Shown: positions 15,346-21,767 of the stretch, one piece after another | Layout: each line of letters starts with the position of its first letter | Position numbering within the stretch: the stretch's first letter is position 1 | Assembly (NCBI GenBank): GCA_902826155.1 | Contig: CADEDU010000064.1 | Span: forward strand, 13,781 to 35,996 | Length of the DNA stretch: 22,216 nt | Direction: 5' to 3' | Source of the DNA: an uncultured beta proteobacterium | GTDB taxonomy: Bacteria; Pseudomonadota; Gammaproteobacteria; Burkholderiales; SG8-39 | Translations under genes and position numbers: made by a program | Notes under the pieces: model-generated | Databases searched by the model: none | What the model was told of the DNA's origin: nothing | What the model saw: only the letters and a program-made list of their open reading frames with translations

Positions 15346-15389
15346 AAGCACGCAGCGGGTGGCCACGCGTCGCCAGTCGTCGCGTGCTT
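15346..15389 (+). other. Intercistronic hairpin between the two pilin-like genes
   Basis: AAGCACGC (15346-15353) and GCGTGCTT (15382-15389) are perfect complements over eight pairs with a 28-base loop that itself contains TGGCCA and ACGCGT palindromes. It lies 15 bases after the first pilin stop and 15 before the second start. Such hairpins after a major pilin gene often reduce transcription of, or protect the mRNA upstream of, the minor genes. Only a short TTGTTA follows, so full termination is unlikely. Confidence 0.45.
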
Positions 15390-15404
15390 GTTACGATCCG
15401 CGCC

Positions 15405-15938
15405 ATGCGGCGTCACGCACCGATCCTCCTGGGCCTGCTGGTGGTCATGACGGCTGAAGCCGCGACCATCGTGGTCGGCAATGCGCCGACGCGGGTTCGA
15501 CTTCGCGTCGGTGCGACGGGCGGAGCGATCGATGTGGTCACCTTCTCCGTGCCGGCGGGCAGCGTGGGCAACGGCACGCCGGTGGCCGGCACCGTTACCG
15601 CCAGCGGCGTGTGCGCGGCGAACAACGTGCTGATCGATGCCGAAGCGCGCGCGACTCCAGCCGACTCGCGCACCGCGACGCTGAGTGCCGACTCGTCGAT
15701 GCCGTTGAGCTCAGGCGCCGACACGATCCCATTCACCGAGATCGAATGGACCGCCAGCGGCTATGCGCCGATCACCATCCCCTCGGGTGCGTTCAGCGGT
15801 GCGGCCGGACAGGTGCTCACGAGCTTTCAGAATTCGCGGCGCGCGCGCCAATGCCATGCGTTCTCGTTTCGCAACACGCAGATTTTCGGCGCAGGCACTT
15901 ACATCGGGCGCGTGACCTACACGCTGACGATGCCATGA
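15405..15938 (+). CDS. Pilin-like secreted beta protein 2 (probable minor or tip subunit)
   Basis: A 177-residue exported protein, paralogous to the preceding gene product. The signal peptide (MRRHAPILLGLLVVMTAEA, cleavage probably after AEA at residue 19) is followed by RVRLRVGATGGAIDVVTFSVPAGSVGNGTPVAGT, matching in order the RVG and VGNSTAVAGT landmarks of protein 1 (quoted here as separate motifs RVGATGG and VGNGTPVAGT), and the C-terminus GTYIGRVTYTLTMP. Unlike protein 1 it contains two cysteines in its mature part (SGVCAANN and ARQCHAF), which may form a disulfide. ATG 15405 starts the signal peptide; no clear ribosome binding site is present, in contrast with protein 1, consistent with lower expression. 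Its stop overlaps the start of the next gene in ATGA. Function is inferred from the paralogy and neighbours. Confidence 0.65.
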   Translation: MRRHAPILLGLLVVMTAEAATIVVGNAPTRVRLRVGATGGAIDVVTFSVPAGSVGNGTPVAGTVTASGVCAANNVLIDAEARATPADSRTATLSADSSMPLSSGADTIPFTEIEWTASGYAPITIPSGAFSGAAGQVLTSFQNSRRARQCHAFSFRNTQIFGAGTYIGRVTYTLTMP

Positions 15939-16429
15939 AACGCCGGCTAGCCCGCTGGTTTGCCGTTGCTGCCCTCGCGCTCTTGTCGGGCGCGGTCTGG
16001 TCGCAGGCGGCGATCCGACTGGACGACTCCGCGTCGCCGCGGCAGCGGGTCGCGGTCACGCCGCAGTGGGCGTTTCCCGACGCGGACGAGGCGAGCCAGC
16101 AGTTGAACCTGCTGCGCGCGGACATCTCGGCCTTCGAAGTGCGGCTTAACACGCGCGCTCATCTGAATCGCGACGTCGAGATCTATCTGCGCCTGCCGCT
16201 CACGATCGCTGGTGTGCGCGGTCCGGACGGGCTGCGCCTGGAGTGGCAAGGCCGCGGCCGCTTCGTGAATGGAACCATCCGGTCCGGCGAACGTGCGCTC
16301 GTATATCGCGGACGTATCACCGAGCCGGTGCTCGCCGAGATCCTCGATCTGCGGCTGTGGCTCGATGGTCGCCAGATCGACGGCGGATTCCAGTTCGATC
16401 CGATCTTCGAACTCGAACTCGTGCGCTGA
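15935..16429 (+). CDS. Exported beta-rich protein of unknown family in the pilus-like operon
   Basis: A 164-residue protein that I do not recognise. It starts with a clear signal peptide (MKRRLARWFAVAALALLSG, cleavage near WSQA at residue 25). The mature part alternates short hydrophobic and polar stretches such as AFEVRLNTRAHLNRDVEIYLRL split around loops, with GRFVNGTIRSGERALVYRG and an acidic-hydrophobic end FELELVR, which suggests a small beta sandwich. It contains no cysteine. Its ATG overlaps the stop of pilin-like gene 2 by four bases (ATGA), so it is made from the same message, and the chaperone gene follows after 89 bases. It could be another subunit, an anchor or terminator of the fibre, or a periplasmic assembly factor. 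Nothing in the sequence decides between these. Confidence 0.65.
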   Translation: MKRRLARWFAVAALALLSGAVWSQAAIRLDDSASPRQRVAVTPQWAFPDADEASQQLNLLRADISAFEVRLNTRAHLNRDVEIYLRLPLTIAGVRGPDGLRLEWQGRGRFVNGTIRSGERALVYRGRITEPVLAEILDLRLWLDGRQIDGGFQFDPIFELELVR

Positions 16430-16518
16430 CCCTCGACAGTGGAACCGGACATCTGCGCTCGTCTCCTCGCCACCTCAAGAAAAGTGCGCAACCTTCACAG
16501 CACCGAGACCTCTCGATC

Positions 16519-17322
16519 ATGACGATCCAACGAATCCTGCTGAGCGCGGTCATGGCCGCCGCGCTGATCGCACCGGCATCAGTGTTCGCGTTCGCGGGCT
16601 CGGCCTCGCCGGCGCGATTCGAGCTGAAGGCCAAGCCCGGCCAGGTGCTGCGCAGCGTGCTGGAGATCGGCAACGATGACGCGCAGGCCGATGAGTACTC
16701 GGTACAGACCGCCGACTGGTCGCTCGATCCACGCGGCGGCGTCGCCTTTCAGATCGATCAATTGCAACCCGGCAGCTGCCGGCCGTGGGTGCGCATCGAG
16801 CGCCATCGGATCGCGCTCGCGCCCAAATCGACACGGCGCTATCGGTTCGAGGTCCACGTGCCCGCCGACGCCCCCAGCGGCGAATGTCGCTTCGCGCTGA
16901 TGATCCAGAGCACGCGCGAGACGCTGCCGCAGATCCGCGCGGGTGATCTGGCGGTTCCGGTACAGGGCCGGCTGGGCGTGATCGTCTACGTTGCGGTCGG
17001 CGAGGGCCGTCCGGAGCTGCGCATCGAAGGCATGCAGCTCGACAAGTTGGACGACCGCATCACGCCGACGCTCGCCGCCCGCAACCTCGGCACCGTGCAC
17101 GCGCGCATCGAGGGGGTGCTCGATGGCGTCGACGCGAGCGGCAAGCGCGTCGAGTTCATCGTCTCGACCTTGCCGGTGCTTGCCGGTGAGCTTCGCCGGA
17201 TCCCGATCTGGCCCGCCGACGATGCCAATGGCAAACCGGTGATGTGGTCGGCACCGTTGCGCTTGCGCGGCACCGTCGAATGGCCAGGCGGCAAGTACGC
17301 CGTCGATCAGATCCTGCAGTAG
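16519..17322 (+). CDS. PapD-like periplasmic pilus chaperone
   Basis: A 267-residue exported protein with the N-terminal Ig-like domain of pilus assembly chaperones. The signal peptide is MTIQRILLSAVMAAALIAP with cleavage near VFA at residue 24. The mature part begins SPARFELKAKPGQVLRSVLEIGN, the usual N-terminal strands (shown here only up to the landmark SPARFELKAKPG), and contains WSLDPRGG, PWVRIERHRIALAP, STRRYRFEVHVP and SGECRFALMIQS, which match the typical conserved sequence of strands D to G. A second beta domain follows (LRIEGMQLDKL, ARNLGTVHARIEG). Two cysteines, in GSCRPW and GECRF, may pair. ATG 16519 starts the signal peptide; no strong ribosome binding site. The protein presumably folds and escorts the subunits encoded before it. 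It is convergent with the large outer-membrane protein gene, 47 bases away. Assignment to a named chaperone class (gamma, alternate or archaic) is not possible by eye. Confidence 0.75.
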   Translation: MTIQRILLSAVMAAALIAPASVFAFAGSASPARFELKAKPGQVLRSVLEIGNDDAQADEYSVQTADWSLDPRGGVAFQIDQLQPGSCRPWVRIERHRIALAPKSTRRYRFEVHVPADAPSGECRFALMIQSTRETLPQIRAGDLAVPVQGRLGVIVYVAVGEGRPELRIEGMQLDKLDDRITPTLAARNLGTVHARIEGVLDGVDASGKRVEFIVSTLPVLAGELRRIPIWPADDANGKPVMWSAPLRLRGTVEWPGGKYAVDQILQ

Positions 17323-17369
17323 CGCAACGTGTTGCAACCGCGCCCGGTCCGCTGCGACATGCGCTTCGC

Positions 17370-19403
17370 TCACGGCCGCAGGCGCGTGAGCGGAATCTCG
17401 ATCTGGCCCACGCCGCGCACCGGCACGCGCACTGAGAGCGCTCCGGCGTCTTCCGCCGACCACGGCAGCGGCAGCGAGTCGGCCATCACCCTCACCGTGC
17501 GCGCGCCGGCGGGCACCAGCGGGAAATGAAAGCGCCCCTGCGTATCGGTGGTGACCGGAATGCGTCCGTCGAGATACACGGTGACGCCCGCGGCCGCACG
17601 CTCGGTCGGCTGGCGCCTGCCGTCGGCGTTCTCGTCGAAGTACACCAACCCGCTCACTTCACCCGTGCCGCCTCGACCCGTTGACGGATACGGTATCCCG
17701 GCACTGTCTTCGTAGCGCAGTCCAACGAAGAACCGGCGATCACGCACGAACGGAGGGGCGATCGAACCATCCGGTGGCCGCGACGGTTCGATGTTGATGA
17801 CCGACACCGCCGATCGCAGGCTCCAGTTACGGTTGATCGACCACAGTGTGCCCAGCGACAGGTTGTAATTCGTCTCCTCGACCGCGCCCTGATACAGGCG
17901 GGTGAGCACGATGCTCGCATCCGCAGAGAAGTCGTGGCGAAGCTGGCCGCGCAGACTCGCACCGACCGTGTAACGCGTGTGCGTCACGTCGTTCAGGCGT
18001 TCGGTGGCGATCGCGGCCGAGGTCGCCAGCGACAGCGCGCCCGCCGATGGCCAGTCCTGACTCCAGCTGAGCGTGGTGCTGCGATCCTGCGGCGCGGCGT
18101 CGGGCCGGGTTTCGTAGCCGTTCAGATCGAAGCGGCTCAGACCGAACTCGGTCCGATGGCTGGAGAACAGACCCGCCATCGTGACGTGGCTGCCGGACGA
18201 GGCCGTGCCTCGCGGCGCGATCGCGCGCACCGACGCCGATCCGCCCACGCTGGTGCTGCGATCCACGCGCTGCGTGACCGTACCGTAGCCCAGCACCCAG
18301 CTCTGACCACTGCGATCGGGTGCGTTGTCGTAGTTCGACTCCGCCACCTCAACGCCGCCGGCAACGGTGCGTGCCGCGCCGCGTTGTTCACCGCGCCAGT
18401 ACGCGCCCCGCACGTCGCTCAGGATCGGCGCCTCGTTCCACAGCAGGCCGCGTTCGAGTTGATAGAGCCCGGCGCGATGACGCACGCCATCGACCAGCCA
18501 TTCGCCATCGAGCCACAAACCGTTGCGCGCACGATCGTCGCGCAGCCACTGCGCTTTGGCGCGACGTGAACGCGTGTCGTCGTAGCTCAGCGCAGCGCTC
18601 ATGCTGGTGTGATCGGGAACGGTCTGTGCGCCCTGCACCGTGAGAATCTGCGCGCCCGCCTGCCAGCGTGGATCGAGCTGGCGCGAGTAGCCCGCACCCG
18701 CGACGCTCCCCGGAATGCGCGTGAACGACTGCGCACTGATGCCGTCGAACCGACCCAACTCACCTGCGTGCAGGCGGAACTCCTGTTCGCCGTCGGTCAG
18801 CGTGGTGGCGATGCCCTGCAGAATGGATTGTGGAAGTACCACCCGCTGGCCGTTGCCCAGCAGCGGATGTGGTGAAGAGCGCACCGCGCCGAGGGCCGAG
18901 TCCGCACGCAGCCGATCGGTGATCCAGAAATTGGTGTGATAGAGCGTCGCGCGGCCGCCGCTCGACTCGAATTGCGTGGCCCGGTTCGGATCGTTCGATT
19001 CGGAGTGCGCGCGCTGCGCAGCGGCATCGAGAAAGAACGCGCCCCACTGCGCCGTCTCACGCCGCCAGGCGAACCCTAAGCCGTGGTCGATCGTCGAGCC
19101 GTTGCCGGAACGCTGAGAAGCATCGAGCCGGTATTCGAGAACGATTGCGCGCACGCCGGCTGGCTGCGGGTGACTATCAGCGTCGGCCGCTTCGCCCGCA
19201 CCGATCGCCCCCTCGATGAGTCGATCGACGTAGCGCGTAGCCGGCGACGTGGTCGACGGTTCGCGTGCCGATTCAGCGCGTGCGTGACCCGGCGTGCCCG
19301 CGCAAGCGAGCACCGCCGCGCAACCCAGTAACCCAGTGCGCAGCGACAATGCGTTCGCGAGCGCTTGCGCGAACACCCCCGCGATCCCCCGTCTGCCCGC
19401 CAC
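17370..19403 (-). CDS. Large predicted outer-membrane beta-barrel protein with C-terminal SdrD B-like domain
   Basis: A 677-residue exported protein without classical PapC/FimD usher motifs that I can see. A hydrophobic signal region (LRTGLLGCAAVLACAG) ends near HARA at residue 43. Residues about 85-560 alternate aromatic-rich strands and polar turns, for example YRLDASQR, FWITDRLRADSALGAV and NYNLSLGTLWSINRNWSLRS, as in outer-membrane barrels. Residues 579-677 form an SdrD/Cna-B-like beta sandwich (SGLVYFDENADGRRQPTE, AGVTVYLDGR, TDTQGRFHFPLVPAG). GTG 19403 directly follows an in-frame stop, so it is the longest possible start; GTG 19376 with GGGGG upstream is an alternative. It is convergent with the chaperone gene and next to the subunits, so it may be the secretion pore or anchor for the fibre. 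An unrelated porin-like role remains possible. Confidence 0.65.
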   Translation of the reverse strand: MAGRRGIAGVFAQALANALSLRTGLLGCAAVLACAGTPGHARAESAREPSTTSPATRYVDRLIEGAIGAGEAADADSHPQPAGVRAIVLEYRLDASQRSGNGSTIDHGLGFAWRRETAQWGAFFLDAAAQRAHSESNDPNRATQFESSGGRATLYHTNFWITDRLRADSALGAVRSSPHPLLGNGQRVVLPQSILQGIATTLTDGEQEFRLHAGELGRFDGISAQSFTRIPGSVAGAGYSRQLDPRWQAGAQILTVQGAQTVPDHTSMSAALSYDDTRSRRAKAQWLRDDRARNGLWLDGEWLVDGVRHRAGLYQLERGLLWNEAPILSDVRGAYWRGEQRGAARTVAGGVEVAESNYDNAPDRSGQSWVLGYGTVTQRVDRSTSVGGSASVRAIAPRGTASSGSHVTMAGLFSSHRTEFGLSRFDLNGYETRPDAAPQDRSTTLSWSQDWPSAGALSLATSAAIATERLNDVTHTRYTVGASLRGQLRHDFSADASIVLTRLYQGAVEETNYNLSLGTLWSINRNWSLRSAVSVINIEPSRPPDGSIAPPFVRDRRFFVGLRYEDSAGIPYPSTGRGGTGEVSGLVYFDENADGRRQPTERAAAGVTVYLDGRIPVTTDTQGRFHFPLVPAGARTVRVMADSLPLPWSAEDAGALSVRVPVRGVGQIEIPLTRLRP

Positions 19404-19720
19404 TTATCGATTGCAAATTCATAAGAGGCGACCAGACTATGAGAAGACGGTAAATTCCACGCCCGAGGACGGCACAGTTCTTGGTTGGCGACCCCCGCGA
19501 TGCGGTGATTGATCACGAAGTACGCGCGAATCGGCTTGGCCACCCACGCGCAGTGGTGACGGCACCCGGCACAGAAGAATGAACAATTCCACGCCTGAAT
19601 CGTGTTTCGGCACCGCACGCATGAACCGCGTACCGGCACGACGCAATCCATGCTGCTGAGCAGCCCCGTCAACCCTCCGCCCCGACACTACCGCTGCCGC
19701 GGCACCGCGCGCGGCAACCC
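19404..19720. other. Intergenic region with an 11-bp direct repeat and short palindrome
   Basis: About 315 bases between the divergent outer-membrane protein and diguanylate cyclase genes. AATTCCACGCC occurs at 19453-19463 and again at 19585-19595 in the same orientation. Between the copies GTGATTGATCAC (19505-19516) is an inverted repeat of five bases around TG. Base composition near 19400-19460 is more AT-rich than its surroundings, fitting the promoter of the barrel gene. A minus-strand frame across here contains several cysteines (CAGC, CVRC) but no recognisable family; a remnant of a mobile element cannot be excluded. I saw no match to a known riboswitch by eye. Confidence 0.4.
19453..19595. 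repeat. Pair of 11-bp direct repeats bounding about 120 bp
   Basis: AATTCCACGCC at 19453-19463 and 19585-19595. Extended similarity is poor beyond these bases, though both are followed by C or T and then GA (CCGA and CTGA). They could be regulator sites or ends of a small inserted element. Confidence 0.5.
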
Positions 19721-20758
19721 ATGAACGAAGCGTCCACAGCGACTCACTCGGATCAGCGTCAGACGTTGCGCATGCGCCGCTTTGCCATGGGTGCGATCGG
19801 CTACGTCGTCGGCTTCTTGATCAGCGGCCTGTGCTACCTGGCCGGACTGATGGCGCCGGAGCCGATTCTCTACGCGCTGCCGGTGGTGCTGGCGCTCAAC
19901 GGGTTGATGTTCGCCGCATTCGTGTCCGGTCTGAATCTGCGCTTCAGCGATCCGAGCCTGACGATGCCGCAGTTGTTGTTGGCCACTGCGGTGATGATGT
20001 ATGGCGCGGCGATCGCCGATGACACCCGGCCGTTGTTCCTGCTGCTCTATCCGGTGCCGTTCCTGTTCGGCGCATTCCGGCTGTCGGTGCGCCAGCATCT
20101 GTGGGTGGCTGCATTCGCATTGCTGTGTCATGGGCTGGTCATCGCGCAGGCTCACCACGTGCGGGCGCAACAGCTGCACCTGGGACTGGAGCTGCTGGCG
20201 TGGTTCACGATGGCGATCGTGCTGGCCTGGCTGGTGGTGATCGGTCATCAGCTGCGACGCGCGCGCACGCAGGCGCAGCTCGACGCACTCACCGGTCTGC
20301 CCAATCGATTGGCCGTTCTCAACGCGTTGTCGCGCGAACAGGCGCGGCGCGATCGTGGCGGCCCGGTGTTCTGCGTGTGCTTCATCGACGTCGATCACTT
20401 CAAGCAGATCAACGACACGTTCGGCCACGCGGTGGGCGACACCGTGCTGCAGCGGCTGAGCGCCTCCATCGTCGAGCAGTTGCGCCGCATCGATGAGGTG
20501 GGGCGCTACGGCGGCGACGAGTTCCTCGCGATCCTGCCCGACACGACACTCGAGCATGCGCGCGTCACCTGCGAGCGGGTGCGCACGCGCATCGCTGAGA
20601 TCGAACTTGCCGGCATCGTCGGACTGCCGCGGCTGGCCGTCTCGATCGGTGTCACCCAGGCCGAGGTCGGCGAACAGCCCGCCGCGCTAGTGGCACGGGC
20701 TGATGCCGCGCTGTACGAAGCCAAGCGCAGCGGCCGCGACCGGGTCGTGCTGGGCTGA
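19721..20758 (+). CDS. Membrane-bound diguanylate cyclase (GGDEF) with I-site
   Basis: A 345-residue protein with six predicted membrane helices in its first 175 residues (for example YVVGFLISGLCYLAG, LPVVLALNGLMFAAF and LLAWFTMAIVLAWLVVIG) followed by a GGDEF domain. The domain has LDALTGLPNRLA, the metal-binding Asp223 in CFIDVDHFKQIND, and an intact active-site GGDEF at 264-268. RRID at 255-258, five residues before it, is a proper product-binding I-site, so the enzyme should make c-di-GMP from two GTP and be inhibited by its product. ATG 19721 is the start of the N-terminal cytoplasmic segment; no strong ribosome binding site is visible. The sensory membrane domain is not a class I recognise. 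It lies beside the pilus-like locus, divergent from the outer-membrane protein gene, so control of surface attachment is likely but inferred. Confidence 0.88.
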   Translation: MNEASTATHSDQRQTLRMRRFAMGAIGYVVGFLISGLCYLAGLMAPEPILYALPVVLALNGLMFAAFVSGLNLRFSDPSLTMPQLLLATAVMMYGAAIADDTRPLFLLLYPVPFLFGAFRLSVRQHLWVAAFALLCHGLVIAQAHHVRAQQLHLGLELLAWFTMAIVLAWLVVIGHQLRRARTQAQLDALTGLPNRLAVLNALSREQARRDRGGPVFCVCFIDVDHFKQINDTFGHAVGDTVLQRLSASIVEQLRRIDEVGRYGGDEFLAILPDTTLEHARVTCERVRTRIAEIELAGIVGLPRLAVSIGVTQAEVGEQPAALVARADAALYEAKRSGRDRVVLG

Positions 20759-20898
20759 CCAGCACGTCCTTCGTGGCTTGCGAGCTGCGCTAACATTGCG
20801 CGATCGCGCCGCACTCCCGCGCAGTTTCGATAAGCCAACAAACCTTCGGCGCGGCGCCGCCCGACACGCGGCGCGATCCTGAAAAAAGGGGACATCCG

Positions 20899-21753
20899 TT
20901 GAAACCAGCTCAATTCGCCTATGCCAAGCCGGCGAGTCTGCCCGACGCGTTCGCGTTGCTCGCGCAGCACGGCGCCGATGCCAAGCTGCTCGCCGGTGGC
21001 CAGAGCCTGATCGCCACGCTCAACATGCGACTGTCGAGCCCGTCGATCCTGATCGACATCACCGGCATCCCGGGCCTGGCCGGCATCGCCGTCGGCTCGG
21101 GCAAGGTGCGCATCGGTGCGCTCACCCGGCATCGCGATATCGAACGCTCCGAGGAGATCGCCAAGCACGCCCCGCTGCTCACGCAGGCTGCCGCCCACAT
21201 CGCGCACGTGGCGATTCGCAACGCCGGCACGATCGGCGGCTCGCTCGCCTTCGCTGATCCGGCGGCGGAATGGCCCGCGTGCATGCTCGCCCTCGACGCC
21301 GAGTTCGTGATCGCCTCCGGCGGCGGTGCGCGTCGCGTGAAGGCGCGTGAGTTCTACCAGGGGCTCTACACGATCGCGCTCGAACCCAACGAAGTGCTCG
21401 CGTCGGTGGAATTTCCAGATCCGGGCGAGGGCTATCGCAGCGTATTCATGGAACTCGCACGACGCCACGGTGACTACGCGATCGCCGGTGTGGCCGCGGT
21501 CGCGAAGGTCGATGGCCAGCAGCTCTCCGACGTGCGCCTTGGTTATCTCGGACTCGGGGCCACGCCGCTGCTCGGCCGCAACGCGATGGCGGCAGTCGAG
21601 GGCAAGGCATTCTCGACCGATGTCGTCACCGCGGCTCAGCAGGCCCTCGATCGCGACATCGATCCGATCGGCGATCTGTACTCGTCGCCCCCCACCAAGC
21701 GTCACCTCGCCCGCGTGCTTACCGGCCGCGCGCTGGCCGCGCTGGTCGCCTAG
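20899..21753 (+). CDS. coxM: FAD-binding medium subunit of a xanthine dehydrogenase-family molybdenum hydroxylase (CoxM-like)
   Basis: A 284-residue flavoprotein subunit. FAD-binding signatures are AGGQSLI at 32-38 and TIGGSLAFADPAAEWP at about 111-126, followed by the conserved C-terminal CO_deh_flav_C domain (PTKRHLARVLTGRAL). TTG 20899 is chosen because AAGGGGA lies six bases upstream and the product starts with the family N-terminus FAYAKPASLPDAF. The next gene, 14 bases after its stop, encodes the iron-sulfur subunit, and the molybdenum-binding large subunit is expected beyond the window edge. Such three-part enzymes hydroxylate aldehydes, CO, or aromatic and N-heteroaromatic rings with water as oxygen donor. 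In this setting an aromatic or heteroaromatic acid is more likely than CO, but the large subunit is needed to judge. The symbol marks family only. Confidence 0.87.
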   Translation: MKPAQFAYAKPASLPDAFALLAQHGADAKLLAGGQSLIATLNMRLSSPSILIDITGIPGLAGIAVGSGKVRIGALTRHRDIERSEEIAKHAPLLTQAAAHIAHVAIRNAGTIGGSLAFADPAAEWPACMLALDAEFVIASGGGARRVKAREFYQGLYTIALEPNEVLASVEFPDPGEGYRSVFMELARRHGDYAIAGVAAVAKVDGQQLSDVRLGYLGLGATPLLGRNAMAAVEGKAFSTDVVTAAQQALDRDIDPIGDLYSSPPTKRHLARVLTGRALAALVA

Positions 21754-21767
21754 AAACCGGACCCATC

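Noticed and set aside
17324..17335. GCAAC-GT-GTTGC inverted repeat after the chaperone gene as a terminator
   Set aside because: A five-base stem with a two-base loop and no T-run is too weak.
19437..19672. Small minus-strand frames with cysteine pairs, as a possible zinc-ribbon transposase remnant
   Set aside because: Cysteine spacing is irregular, no transposase motif or terminal inverted repeats could be found, and the frame merges into the signal region of the barrel gene in another frame. Kept only as a repeat-bearing gap.
19404..19720. A c-di-GMP riboswitch ahead of the diguanylate cyclase gene
   Set aside because: No GEMM-type conserved core or tetraloop-receptor pattern was seen on either strand.
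20851..20860. GCGGCGCCGC palindrome before the CoxM-like gene
   Set aside because: A 10-bp palindrome of only G and C is expected often in such GC-rich DNA and no further structure supports it.
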